This document shows, one piece after another, positions 16,993-25,681 of a stretch of 64,000 nucleotides of DNA. Source of the DNA: Actinobacteria bacterium UBA6100 (lineage in GTDB: Bacteria; Actinomycetota; Coriobacteriia; Anaerosomatales; Anaerosomataceae); the NCBI GenBank assembly GCA_002423585.1, contig DIWS01000019.1, positions 55,384-119,383 of the forward strand. Reading direction: 5' to 3'. The notes beneath the pieces were generated by a model. The model was not told the DNA's origin, ran no database searches, and saw nothing but the letters and a program-made list of their open reading frames with translations. Each line of letters starts with the position of its first letter. Positions within the stretch are counted from its first letter, which is position 1. The position numbers and the translations under genes were made by a program.

Positions 16993-18336
16993 GTGAGCAC
17001 CTCCACCAAGCGACCCGTCGAGCCGCAGGCCCCGCTTCCGGCCGACACGCCCACGTTCGAAGCCGACACCACTGTCCCGCCGCGCCGGATCCTGCGCGGG
17101 ATCCGCACGTTCGAATCCTTCGGCTACCGCGACTACCGCTACTTCTTCGCCGGTGCGCTGCTCTCCAACGTGGGCACATGGACGCAGACGGTCGCTCTGG
17201 GGTGGGTCGTCTACTCGCTGACGCGATCGTCCTCCGCGCTCGGGATCGTCAACTTCCTGTCGGGCATCCCGATCATCTTCCTCACACTCTTCGCAGGCTC
17301 GCTGGTGGACCACACCGACCGGCGTGTTCTCCTGTTGTGGGCGCAGGTACTCCTCATGATCCAGGCCCTCGCCTTCGCCTACCTCAACCAGTCGGGCAGC
17401 ATGACGATCCCGTGGGTATACGCGCTGACCCTTGCGGGCGGTGTGGTCGGAGCGCTGGCTATGCCCGCCTGGCAGGCCACCATTCCCAATCTCGTGCCCC
17501 GGGAGTCGCTGCTGAACGCGGTCGCCCTCTCCTCGGCGCAGTTCAATGCCGCGAGACTGCTCGGGCCGATGGTCACCGGACTCATCATGGCGATGTTCAC
17601 GAGCAACGAGTCCCTCGGCATCACGACGGTCTTCGCGATCAACGCGGCGAGCTTCCTCTTCGTCATCTACGCACTCGCCGTCATCCATCCGAAACAGGAG
17701 ATCCTCGAGCGCGGCAGCCGCTCGTTCCGGGAGACGATCGGCGCCGGCGTGATGTACGTGCGGCGCCATCCACACGTCGGGTATCACCTGCTCAGCGCCT
17801 CGATGCTCACCGTCTTCGGCACGCCGTTCATGACACTCCTGCCGGCGATCGCCGTCGAGCGTCTCGGCCTGGGAAGCACCGGGTACTCCGGCCTGATGGT
17901 CTTCAACGGCATGGGAGCGCTGATCGGCGCGCTCGCGGTTGCATCGCTCCCCCGCACGGTCCGACGTGAGCGGATCATCCGAATGAGCTTCATCGTGATG
18001 GCCGCGGGCCTGATCGCGCTGTCGTTCTCACACAGCTACGCCCTGTCGTGCGCGCTGCTCGTCGTGCTGGGCGCCGCGTTCCTGGCCTCAGTATCGAGCA
18101 TCAACACGAACGTCCAGGTGGCCGTGCCCGATGAGTTGCGCGGCAGGGTGATGGCGCTCTTCGTCCTCTCCTTCATGGGCATGATGCCATTCGGCGCCCT
18201 CGGTTTCGGCTGGCTGGGCGACCGGATCGGGGCAAGCGAAGCAGTCCTCGCGGGAGCCGTCGTGTTGCTCGGCTGGGCGATCTTCCTCTCCTTGCGCCCG
18301 AAGATGCTCTGTCCCCGGGAGACCCGCGACAGCTGA
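16993..18336 (+). CDS. MFS transporter (EntS/MFS_3-like)
   Basis: The 447-residue membrane protein has about twelve hydrophobic segments. Features such as FRYR-like YRDYRYFFAGALLSNVGTWTQ, VVYSLTRSSSALGIVNF, VDHTDRRVLLL and VPDELRGRVMALF are typical of the MFS_3 group (EntS-type exporters). The ~40 N-terminal residues are hydrophilic and Pro-rich. It probably exports a small molecule; the substrate is unknown. GTG 16993 is the likely start, with only a weak ribosome site. Confidence 0.85.
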   Translation: MSTSTKRPVEPQAPLPADTPTFEADTTVPPRRILRGIRTFESFGYRDYRYFFAGALLSNVGTWTQTVALGWVVYSLTRSSSALGIVNFLSGIPIIFLTLFAGSLVDHTDRRVLLLWAQVLLMIQALAFAYLNQSGSMTIPWVYALTLAGGVVGALAMPAWQATIPNLVPRESLLNAVALSSAQFNAARLLGPMVTGLIMAMFTSNESLGITTVFAINAASFLFVIYALAVIHPKQEILERGSRSFRETIGAGVMYVRRHPHVGYHLLSASMLTVFGTPFMTLLPAIAVERLGLGSTGYSGLMVFNGMGALIGALAVASLPRTVRRERIIRMSFIVMAAGLIALSFSHSYALSCALLVVLGAAFLASVSSINTNVQVAVPDELRGRVMALFVLSFMGMMPFGALGFGWLGDRIGASEAVLAGAVVLLGWAIFLSLRPKMLCPRETRDS

Positions 18337-18379
18337 TCGACGCCTCGAGATGCCGCCGCTAGCACGTGACAGCATTCAC

Positions 18380-18398
18380 TTGTAACCATTGTTACTAT
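18380..18398 (+). promoter_or_regulatory. Inverted repeat, candidate operator of SDR gene
   Basis: GTAAC (18382-18386), CATT, GTTAC (18391-18395) form a perfect dyad inside TTGTAACCATTGTTACTAT. The spacing and AT-rich context resemble TetR-family operators. TACTAT (18393-18398) could be the -10 box, which a repressor would cover. No TetR gene is in the window. Confidence 0.4.
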
Positions 18399-18437
18399 AT
18401 GTCTGTCCGTTCGTCTCTCTAGGGTAAGGGGTACGGC

Positions 18438-19199
18438 ATGGGTGGATTCGAAGGTAAGGTCGCACTCGTCACCGGCGGCGGGTCAGGCATCGGCCGCGAA
18501 GCAGCACTCGGCTTCGCGCGCGGCGGCGCCCGCGTCGTGATCTGTGATGTGGACGAGGCCGGCGGCAACCAGACCGTCGCACTGATCGGTGAGACCGGCA
18601 GCGAGGCGATCTTCATCAGCGCCGATGTGTCCAAGCCCGAGCAGGTCGAGGCTGCCGTGGCGGCGGCTGTCGACACGTTCGGCGGGCTCAACATCGTGGT
18701 CAACAACGCCGGCATCGGCGGGGAGGCCAACCCCACGGGCGACTACTCGCTCGAAGGCTGGCACAAGGTCATCGACATCAACCTGAATGGCGTGTTCTAC
18801 GGCATGCGCTACGGGATCCCGGCGATCCTCGCCTCCGGCGGCGGCTCCATCGTCAACGTCTCAAGCATCCTGGGCCTCGTGGGCTGGGCTACCGCCCCGG
18901 CATACGTGGCGGCCAAGCACGCGGTCTCCGGCCTCACGAAGGCGGCGGCCACCGAGTACGCGCAGCAGGGCATCCGCGTGAACTCCGTGCACCCCGGGTT
19001 CATCGAGACCCCGCTGCTCACCAAGGCCGGGATCACACCGGGCACCGACGGCTACAACTTCATCGCGAGCAAGCACGCGATGAACCGCCTCGGTCTGGCC
19101 GATGAGGTCGCCAGCCTGATCGTGTGGCTCGCGTCCGACGAAGCCTCGTTCGTCACCGGCTCTCAGATGGCGGTCGACGGCGGCTACACCTGCCAGTAG
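18438..19199 (+). CDS. SDR-family oxidoreductase
   Basis: The 253-residue protein is a classical short-chain dehydrogenase: cofactor loop GGGSGIG (13-19), Asp37 after strand 2 (favours NAD over NADP), NNAG (89-92), catalytic Ser142/143, Tyr156 and Lys160 in YVAAK, and HPGFIETPLL. Sequence resembles cyclohexanol, glucose or 3-oxoacyl type SDRs; the substrate is not known. It has an upstream dyad operator and a strong terminator, so it is a single-gene unit. Confidence 0.9.
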   Translation: MGGFEGKVALVTGGGSGIGREAALGFARGGARVVICDVDEAGGNQTVALIGETGSEAIFISADVSKPEQVEAAVAAAVDTFGGLNIVVNNAGIGGEANPTGDYSLEGWHKVIDINLNGVFYGMRYGIPAILASGGGSIVNVSSILGLVGWATAPAYVAAKHAVSGLTKAAATEYAQQGIRVNSVHPGFIETPLLTKAGITPGTDGYNFIASKHAMNRLGLADEVASLIVWLASDEASFVTGSQMAVDGGYTCQ

Positions 19200-19206
19200 A
19201 TCGTCT

Positions 19207-19262
19207 CAGGGGGAAGCCCCGCTCGGCCTCAAGACCCGGCCGATCTACGGGGCTTCCCCCTG
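19207..19262 (+). terminator. Terminator after SDR gene
   Basis: CAGGGGGAAGCCCCG (19207-19221) pairs perfectly with CGGGGCTTCCCCCTG (19248-19262) followed by TTTT. A second small stem, CGGCC/GGCCG (19224-19242), nests in the loop. Confidence 0.75.
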
Positions 19263-19291
19263 TTTTGGCACACATGTTGCATTAGCCTGCA

Positions 19292-19388
19292 CGAGTAGTG
19301 CGACCCGCTATCCCTCCCCCCCTCGGACGCGGGGAATCGCCGCTCATGAGAGACGAGGAGCGCCCCCCACGCGACTCGCTCCTTTTCC
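19292..19388 (+). ncRNA. 6C-type small RNA (candidate)
   Basis: A free region between two genes folds into two hairpins with C-runs in their loops, the defining layout of the actinobacterial 6C RNA. Hairpin 1 pairs GCGACCCGC (19300-19308) with GCGGG..TCGC (19329-19340) and holds seven Cs (19316-19322). Hairpin 2 pairs AGGAGCG (19356-19362) with CGCTCCT (19377-19383), holds six Cs (19363-19368) and ends in TTTT, so it is also the terminator. The 5' end is estimated from TGGCAC-N5-TTGCA at 19266-19281, a sigma-54-like element; that promoter assignment is weak because most actinobacteria lack sigma-54. Confidence 0.65.
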
Positions 19389-19406
19389 GGGCCCCCCCGC
19401 CCGGAA
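19385..19406. terminator. Additional hairpin with C-run loop
   Basis: TTCCGGGC (19385-19392) pairs with GCCCGGAA (19399-19406); the loop is six Cs. It overlaps the 3' end of the 6C RNA candidate and may be part of that element or of the pst terminator. Confidence 0.4.
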
Positions 19407-19410
19407 GAGC

Positions 19411-19438
19411 GAAGGCCCGGCTTTCGAGCCGGGCCTTC
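19411..19438. terminator. Terminator of pst operon
   Basis: GAAGGCCCGGCT (19411-19422) and AGCCGGGCCTTC (19427-19438) form a perfect 12-bp stem with a TTCG loop, 32 nt past the pstB stop on the minus strand. Confidence 0.65.
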
Positions 19439-19470
19439 CTATTGCTCCCAACCGGATGTCGGCGAATGAC

Positions 19471-20334
19471 CTAGCCGAACCGTCCGGTGATATACGATTC
19501 CGTGCGAGTGTCCTCGGGATTCGTGAACATGCGCTTCGTGTCGCCCATCTCAACGAGGAACGCCGGCGCCTCGAGACTCTCCCGAAGCATGAACGCGGTC
19601 TTGTCCGAGATGCGCGCGGCCTGCTGCATGTTGTGCGTGACGATGACGATAGTCACCGACGACTTCAGTGCTGCGATCGTGTCCTCTATCTGCTGCGTCG
19701 ATATCGGGTCGAGCGCGGAGGCAGGTTCGTCCATCAAGATGACCTCCGGCCTGGTGGCGAGCGCTCGCGCGATGCACAGCCGCTGCTGCTGTCCGCCCGA
19801 CAGCTCGAACGCGTGCTTCTTGAGGCTGTTCTTCACCTCGTCCCACAGTGCAGAGCTCCTGAGGGTCGCTTCCACCAGATCACTCAGCTCCGTCCGCGAG
19901 CGGATGCCCTGTGTGCGCGGACCATAGGCGACGTTGTCGAAGATGGACATCGGAAACGGGTTCGGCCGCTGGAACACCTGACCGACGCGCATCCTGAGTT
20001 CCACCGGGTCCATCGCCTTGCCCATGATGTCCTGACCGTCGAGCGTGATGCGACCGCCGACGTGGACGTTGCCGAGCTCGTCATTCATGCGATTGAGGCA
20101 CCTGAGCAGCGTGGACTTGCCACAGCCTGAAGGCCCGATGAGCGCGGTGACCGCATGGGCGGGAACGTCCATCGTGACACCCTCGATCACGCGGTCGCGG
20201 CCGTACGCGACCGAAACGTCCGTAAGCGAGAAGGACCCGATCGCGCCCCCGGTCACCTCCGCCGTGTACTCGGCGTCGCGAACGGCCGTGATGACCGCAC
20301 CCCCATCGGCGGACAACTGCATCGGGATCACCAT
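19471..20334 (-). CDS. pstB: Phosphate ABC transporter ATP-binding protein
   Basis: The 287-residue ATPase drives high-affinity phosphate import. It has Walker A GPSGCGKSTLLRCLNRMND (the PstB signature), VFQRPNPFPMSIFDNV, the ABC signature LSGGQQQRLCIARAL and Walker B VILMDEPASALDP. It starts 7 nt inside the end of pstA with a GGAGGAAGG site. It is the last gene of the operon; the phoU that often follows pstB is absent here. Confidence 0.96.
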   Translation of the reverse strand: MVIPMQLSADGGAVITAVRDAEYTAEVTGGAIGSFSLTDVSVAYGRDRVIEGVTMDVPAHAVTALIGPSGCGKSTLLRCLNRMNDELGNVHVGGRITLDGQDIMGKAMDPVELRMRVGQVFQRPNPFPMSIFDNVAYGPRTQGIRSRTELSDLVEATLRSSALWDEVKNSLKKHAFELSGGQQQRLCIARALATRPEVILMDEPASALDPISTQQIEDTIAALKSSVTIVIVTHNMQQAARISDKTAFMLRESLEAPAFLVEMGDTKRMFTNPEDTRTESYITGRFG

Positions 20335-21194
20335 GTGACCTTCCTCCTCTGAGCCGATCGCCAGATGCCGGCGGCGATGCTTGCGGCGCTGATGCCCGCC
20401 ACGAGCACGAGTGCGGTGCCCCAGACGAGCGTGGGGTTCCACCCCGGCACGGACGTGACCTGCGCGTAGATGTGATACGGGAGTGCCATGAACTGGGAGA
20501 GCGGCCCATCGGGCGTTCGGCGCATCTGGAAGACCGCGCCCGTGAAGAGGATCGGCGCGGTCTCACCGGCCGCGCGCGCGAGACCGAGTATCGAGCCCGT
20601 GATGATGCCGGGCGCCGCCGCCGGGAGCACGACACGGTAGATAGTCCGCAAGCGTGTGGCGCCGAGAGCGAGCGATGCCTGCCGCAGGTCCTGCGGGACC
20701 TGCCGGAGCGCCTCTTCGGTGGCCGTGATCACCACAGGCAGTGTCATGCAGGTGAGCGTGAGCGCGGCGGCAAGTATCGAGCGCCCGAAGCCCGCTGCCA
20801 GCACAAAGGCGGCCAGCCCGAACAGGCCATAGACGATCGACGGTACGCCGGCCATGTTGGTGATGGCAAGCCTGATCGCGCGCGTGGTGTAGTTCCTCGG
20901 CGCGTACTCCGAGAGGTAGACACCCGCGAGGATGCCGATCGGCAGTGTGAGCGCGGCCGTGCCGAGCGTCGTGTAGACCGTCCCCACGATAACCGGGAAG
21001 ATGCCGCCCTCGCGCCCCCGGTCTTTCGGGATCTGCGTGAGGAAGGTCCAGTCGATCGCTCCGATGCCGTGGAAGACGATGTAGCCGAGCACGAAGAGCG
21101 CAACGGCCACGACGCTCGCGGCCATCGCCCCGAGCACCATGCGCGCGACGAATTCGGCCGCACGAGCCTGTCTGATCCGAGCCGTCCCGCTCAT
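20328..21194 (-). CDS. pstA: Phosphate ABC transporter permease PstA
   Basis: The 288-residue inner-membrane permease has six hydrophobic segments, GREGGIFPVIVGTVYTT and the permease-ATPase coupling loop QVPQDLRQASLALGATR. ATG 21194 overlaps the pstC stop (ATGA) and is preferred over GTG 21203. It forms the phosphate channel with PstC. Confidence 0.93.
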   Translation of the reverse strand: MSGTARIRQARAAEFVARMVLGAMAASVVAVALFVLGYIVFHGIGAIDWTFLTQIPKDRGREGGIFPVIVGTVYTTLGTAALTLPIGILAGVYLSEYAPRNYTTRAIRLAITNMAGVPSIVYGLFGLAAFVLAAGFGRSILAAALTLTCMTLPVVITATEEALRQVPQDLRQASLALGATRLRTIYRVVLPAAAPGIITGSILGLARAAGETAPILFTGAVFQMRRTPDGPLSQFMALPYHIYAQVTSVPGWNPTLVWGTALVLVAGISAASIAAGIWRSAQRRKVTW

Positions 21195-22117
21195 CGGCGC
21201 CACCGCTTCCGCTGGCGCTCGAGCACGAGGTCGGCCGCCAGGTTGATCGCGAACGTGATGATGAAGAGCACGAGGCCTACGGCGAAGAGCACCGAGTAGT
21301 GCAGTCCGCCCTGAACGACCTCGCCCATCTCGGCGGCGATCGTCCCGGTCATAGTGCGCACCGACTCCAGCACCGAGGCCGGCATCACCGCGGCATTGCC
21401 GGTGAGCATGAGCACGGCCATCGTCTCACCGATGGCGCGTCCCAGCCCGAGCATGCTCGCCGCGAAGATGCCCGAGCCCGCGGCAGGTAGCGTGACTTTG
21501 TAGGTGGTCTGCCACCGGGTGTTGCCGAGCGCCGCCGAGCCGCGCCGAAGATCGGCCGGGACCGCGTGGAGCGCGTCTTCGGAGATGGTGATGACGGTCG
21601 GGATGGACATGATGCCGAGGACGACACCGCCCGTGAGCGCGGTCATGCCGCTGTCGAGTGCGAAGATGTCCTTCACAAGCGGGATGAGCACGGCCACGCC
21701 GATGAGCCCGTAGACCACCGACGGGACCGCCGCCATGAACTCGATGATCGTCTTCATGACATCTTTGACCCTGCGCCCCGAGAACTCGGAGATGAAGACA
21801 GCCGCACCGACGCCGACGGGCACGGACACGAGTAGCGCCACGCCGGTCACGTAGAGCGAGCCTACGATGAGCGGCAGCAGTCCGAACTTGCCCGGACTCG
21901 ACGTGGGATACCAGGCGGTGGTGCTCAGCATCGTCCCGATACCGGCCTCCTGGATCGCCCTCACCGAGTTGTGGATCAGGAAGGCGGCGATGGCGCCGAG
22001 GATGATGATGGCAAGCCACCCGCATGCATAGATGAGTCCCCGCACAGCGGCCTCGGCCGCACGACGTCGTGTCGTGCGGCCGAGTCTGCGCCCGGAGATG
22101 GAGGGTTCCGTCGTCAC
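21191..22117 (-). CDS. pstC: Phosphate ABC transporter permease PstC
   Basis: The 308-residue permease has six hydrophobic segments, the SVPVGVGAAVFISEFSG periplasmic-side region and the coupling loop AVPADLRRGSAALGNTR. The N-terminus is a basic cytoplasmic stretch. The GTG at 22117 begins three bases after the pstS stop with no clear ribosome site, so translation is probably coupled to pstS. Confidence 0.93.
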   Translation of the reverse strand: MTTEPSISGRRLGRTTRRRAAEAAVRGLIYACGWLAIIILGAIAAFLIHNSVRAIQEAGIGTMLSTTAWYPTSSPGKFGLLPLIVGSLYVTGVALLVSVPVGVGAAVFISEFSGRRVKDVMKTIIEFMAAVPSVVYGLIGVAVLIPLVKDIFALDSGMTALTGGVVLGIMSIPTVITISEDALHAVPADLRRGSAALGNTRWQTTYKVTLPAAGSGIFAASMLGLGRAIGETMAVLMLTGNAAVMPASVLESVRTMTGTIAAEMGEVVQGGLHYSVLFAVGLVLFIITFAINLAADLVLERQRKRWRR

Positions 22118-22120
22118 CGT

Positions 22121-23014
22121 CTACGGCAGCGGAACGAAGCCCTCGTCCTCGACCAGCTGCTGACCCTCGTCGCCGAGGATCCAGTCGAGGTACGCCTTCA
22201 TGACACCGTCGACCTCGCCGTTGCTGTACATGTACAGGAAGCGGCTGATCGGGTACGAACCGTCGGTGGCGGTCTCCACAGAGGCCTTCACACCGTCGAT
22301 CGCCACGACCTTCACGTCGTCGGTGAGGTAGCCCAGGCCGATGTAGCCGATGCCGGCCTCGTTGGCCGCGACCTCATCCGCGATGGCCTGGTTCGAGGGG
22401 AGGAGCTTGGCGCTCGCCGCATACTCGGCATCCTCGTTCTCGGCGGCCACGACCTCCTCCTTGAAGTACTCGTAGGTGCCCGAGGAGCTGTCACGCGAGA
22501 GGAGCACGATCGCGGCGTCGGCACCGCCGACCTCGCTCCAGTTGGTGATCTCGCCGCGGAAGATCGCGCCGAGCTGCTCCATGGTGAGCTCCTCGACCTC
22601 GCTCGCAGGGTTCACGACCACAGCGATGCCGTCGATGGCGACCTTGTGCTCCACCGGCTCCACGCCGTTGGCCTCGGCCTCGGTGATCTCCTCATCCTTG
22701 ATGCCACGGGAGGCGTTGGCGAAGTCAGCCGTGCCGTTGATGAGCGCCGCGATGCCGGTGCCCGAACCGCCGCCCTGGACGGAGATGTCCACGCCGGGAT
22801 TCTCGTCCATGAACGCCTCGCTCCACGCGGTCGCGACGTTGAGCAAGGTGTCCGAACCCTGGACTGTGATGGAGCCCTCGAGCTCCGCTACCTCTTCGGT
22901 GGTGACTTCTTCGGTCGTCTCGGTGGTCTCCTCGGTGCTGCAGCCCGCGAGTGCCGCGGTGCCGGCAAGCATCGCGATCGCTGTGCCGAACGCCAGGTAC
23001 TTCCTGAGATTCAC
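22121..23014 (-). CDS. pstS: Phosphate-binding lipoprotein PstS
   Basis: The 297-residue protein has a lipoprotein signal with lipobox LAGC (Cys25), a Glu/Thr-rich linker, then a phosphate-binding domain: GSDTLLNVATAWSEAF, QGGGSGTGIAALINGTADFA and RDSSSGTYEYFKE, the loops that hold phosphate. It captures phosphate at the cell surface for PstCAB. GTG 23014 (NLRKYLAF) is preferred over GTG 23029 because AAGGAG lies six bases before it. Confidence 0.93.
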   Translation of the reverse strand: MNLRKYLAFGTAIAMLAGTAALAGCSTEETTETTEEVTTEEVAELEGSITVQGSDTLLNVATAWSEAFMDENPGVDISVQGGGSGTGIAALINGTADFANASRGIKDEEITEAEANGVEPVEHKVAIDGIAVVVNPASEVEELTMEQLGAIFRGEITNWSEVGGADAAIVLLSRDSSSGTYEYFKEEVVAAENEDAEYAASAKLLPSNQAIADEVAANEAGIGYIGLGYLTDDVKVVAIDGVKASVETATDGSYPISRFLYMYSNGEVDGVMKAYLDWILGDEGQQLVEDEGFVPLP

Positions 23015-23127
23015 GCCGCGCTCCTTCACTTGGTGACGGGTTTGTTGTCAGCACTAGCGCCGACGGGACTCACGGTAGTCGCGGCAGGCGGGGGATTGGT
23101 TGCACGGGTGTTACAACAATGGCCCGT

Positions 23128-23179
23128 ATGTGAATTGATTATGAAATCCATTTCACATGAAGGTCCGCGCTGTCAGAAT
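23128..23179. promoter_or_regulatory. Pho-box-like region and phoP promoter between pst and phoPR
   Basis: On the minus strand TTTCATAATCAATTCACAT (23146-23128) holds two TTCA half-sites 11 bp apart, the direct-repeat pitch of Pho boxes. The same block lies in an inverted repeat ATGTGAA/TTCACAT (23128-23134, 23152-23158). On the plus strand TTCACA (23152-23157) and CAGAAT (23174-23179) at 16 bp form a promoter for the response regulator. PhoP probably binds here and controls both sides. Confidence 0.55.
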
Positions 23180-23210
23180 GAGCACACAAGCCAACGAAGG
23201 GATCATTGCC

Positions 23211-23921
23211 GTGGCTCGCATACTCGTGGTCGAGGACGACCCGATCATCAGACAGACGGAGGAGTACGCGCTCAGGCGAGCCGGCTTCGACGTTTCAAGT
23301 TCGGCGGATGGCGTCGAGGGCCTTGAGATGGCGCTCGGCAGTGAGCCCGACCTGATCGTGCTCGACCTCATGCTGCCGGGCCTTGATGGCTACCGGTTCG
23401 CGACCGAGGTGCGCCGGACCAACACCGATGTCGCGATCATCATGGTCACAGCGCTCGACTCCGAGCGCGACGCCGTCAAAGGCCTCGACGCCGGGGCGGA
23501 CGACTACATCGGCAAGCCGTTCTCGATGGAGGAACTCCTGGCCCGGGTCCGCGCAAATCTCCGGCGGGTCCGCACACGGGCCGTAGTGGAGAGTACCGAG
23601 ACGATCGAGATCGGCGACCTGGTACTCGAACCGCACGAGCTCAGGGCGACCGTCGCCGACTCGCCTGCGACACTGCGCCTCAAGGAGTTCCAGCTGCTCG
23701 TCGCGCTCGCGCGCAACGCCGGGTCACTCATGTCGCGCCAGCGGCTCGCTAGCGAGGTCTGGGGTTACGATCACCTCCCCTCGTCCCGGACCATCGACGT
23801 GCACATCAGGCGCGTCCGGCAGGCCATCGAAGACCCGTCGGCCTACACCTACATCCAGACGGTGCACGGCGTCGGTTACCGCTTCGAGGCGGTACTCAAG
23901 GAGAACGGCGGACGCCCGTGA
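23211..23921 (+). CDS. phoP: PhoP/PhoB-type response regulator
   Basis: The 236-residue regulator has a receiver domain with acidic pocket EDD (8-10), phospho-acceptor Asp52 in VLDLMLPG and the conserved Lys in IGKPF, followed by an OmpR-type winged helix (about 140-230) ending VHGVGYRFE. GTG 23211 has an AAGGGA site; the ATG at 23178 lies in the -10 box. Position opposite pstSCAB points to phosphate-starvation control. Confidence 0.9.
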   Translation: MARILVVEDDPIIRQTEEYALRRAGFDVSSSADGVEGLEMALGSEPDLIVLDLMLPGLDGYRFATEVRRTNTDVAIIMVTALDSERDAVKGLDAGADDYIGKPFSMEELLARVRANLRRVRTRAVVESTETIEIGDLVLEPHELRATVADSPATLRLKEFQLLVALARNAGSLMSRQRLASEVWGYDHLPSSRTIDVHIRRVRQAIEDPSAYTYIQTVHGVGYRFEAVLKENGGRP

Positions 23922-25681
23922 GCCTCCCGCGCATACCCGCGCACTCGGCGTACCGCGCACGGGTCATCGTAAGCGTCACGCTCGTCGCAGTGCTGGTGGC
24001 CGGCGCGTGGCTGTGGAGCCTCAGCGCTCCGGTGACCCGGGCCGTGATGGCACAGGAGGAGCAGCGGCTCGTCGATCTGGCCGCCGCCGGCGTGGTGTTG
24101 TTGGGACACACCGACCTCGCGGCACAGGAGGCTGCCGACGGGCTCGCGGGCACGAGCGGTGTCCGCACGACGATCATCGCCGAGGACGGGACCGTGCTCG
24201 CTGACAGTGAAGAGAACGCGGCCGAGCTCGAGAACCATGCTGACCGACCGGAAGTCCGCGCTGCGCTGGCGGGTGAGCCCGGCAGCGACATCCGCCGCTC
24301 GGATACCCAGGGCGTCGACCGCATGTATGTCGCACTGCCGGCTACCTACGATGGCGAGACGGTGGCCCTCAGGGTCTCGGAGTCGCTCGAGCACGTCGGT
24401 GCCCTATCCGCCACGATGCGCAGGTCCGGACTGCTGCCGTTGGCGCTCGTGCTCGTCGTCGCGGCGATCGCGGTGTGGTTCGTCGCCCGCGCGACGGCCG
24501 ATCCCGTCGAGCGGCTCGCACTCGCCGCCCGTGCCATGGCCGATGGCGACCTCACCTCACCGGTCCCCGGCGACGACGGCGTGCTCGCTCCGCTCGCGGG
24601 AGCCCTCTCAGACCTGCGCGAGCAGTCGCGTGCCCGTCTCGAGGCCCTCGAGACGGAGGAGCGCACGCTCCGTCTCGCCCTCGACGGGCTCTCCGACGCG
24701 GTGCTGCTCTTCGACGGACCGTCCGTCCGCCTGGCGAACCGGGCGCTCAAGACGCTGTTCCGGACCCCACCCGGGGATGTCCGCGGACGCGCACTCACCG
24801 AACTCGGGCTTACCGCTCCGATCGAGGCGGCCATAGCCACGGGCCTCGGCGGCAACCGGACAGTGGCATCCGAGCTCGGACCGGACCCGTACCACCGCTA
24901 TCACCGCGTCCTCACCGTACCGCTCGGCGAGAGCGACGGCATCGCCCGCACGCTGGTGGTCGTCGCCGACGTGACCGACCGGATGCGGCTGGACTCTGTG
25001 CGGCGGGACTTCGTCACCAACGCATCCCACGAGCTCAAGACGCCCACGGCCGGGATACTGCTGCTCGCCGAGTCCGCGCGGGCCGCTGCCGGCGACGGCG
25101 ACACCGACACCGCGCTCGCGTTCGTGTCCCAGATCCACGACGAAGCGACGAGGCTCAGGCGACTGGTCTCCGACCTGCTCGATCTCTCCCGACTCGAGAA
25201 CGTCCCCAACACCGAAGAGGTCGCCGACGTGCGGCGGGCCGTCGAGCTCGCGCTTGCGGGTCACCGCCGGGCGGCCAACGCCGGAGGCCTCGACCTCTCG
25301 GCCGATATGGACGCGGTCGCCGGCTCAGACGTGGCGGTGCGCTGTGGCGCCACCGACCTCGCGGTGATGCTCGACAACCTGCTCTCCAACGCCATCGCCT
25401 ACACTGAGACGGGCGCAGTCTCGGTGCGCGTCGAGGCGAGCGACAGCACCGTCATGCTACGTGTGATCGACACCGGGATCGGGATTCCCGCCGAGGATGT
25501 GGAGCGGGTCTTTGAGCGCTTCTACCGTGTCGACCGCGCGCGCTCCCGTACCAGCGGGGGGACGGGCCTCGGGCTCTCTCTGGTGCGCAACATCGCGCAG
25601 CGCGCAGGCGGCTCGGCGAGCATCGCCTCACAGCCCGGTACCGGCACAACGGTGACGATCACGCTCCCGCGGGCCCGCTAG
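23918..25681 (+). CDS. phoR: PhoR-type sensor histidine kinase
   Basis: The 587-residue kinase has TM1 (16-35), a ~130-residue extracytoplasmic domain, TM2 (about 171-190), a HAMP segment, a PAS-like domain (about 245-355), then the HisKA box NASHELKTPTAGI with His371 and an ATPase domain with NLLSNAIAYT, DTGIGIP and GGTGLGLSLV. It starts at GTG 23918, overlapping the phoP stop by 4 nt. It probably senses phosphate through PstSCAB. Its stop codon overlaps that of the convergent PAP2 gene. Confidence 0.92.
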   Translation: MSLPRIPAHSAYRARVIVSVTLVAVLVAGAWLWSLSAPVTRAVMAQEEQRLVDLAAAGVVLLGHTDLAAQEAADGLAGTSGVRTTIIAEDGTVLADSEENAAELENHADRPEVRAALAGEPGSDIRRSDTQGVDRMYVALPATYDGETVALRVSESLEHVGALSATMRRSGLLPLALVLVVAAIAVWFVARATADPVERLALAARAMADGDLTSPVPGDDGVLAPLAGALSDLREQSRARLEALETEERTLRLALDGLSDAVLLFDGPSVRLANRALKTLFRTPPGDVRGRALTELGLTAPIEAAIATGLGGNRTVASELGPDPYHRYHRVLTVPLGESDGIARTLVVVADVTDRMRLDSVRRDFVTNASHELKTPTAGILLLAESARAAAGDGDTDTALAFVSQIHDEATRLRRLVSDLLDLSRLENVPNTEEVADVRRAVELALAGHRRAANAGGLDLSADMDAVAGSDVAVRCGATDLAVMLDNLLSNAIAYTETGAVSVRVEASDSTVMLRVIDTGIGIPAEDVERVFERFYRVDRARSRTSGGTGLGLSLVRNIAQRAGGSASIASQPGTGTTVTITLPRAR

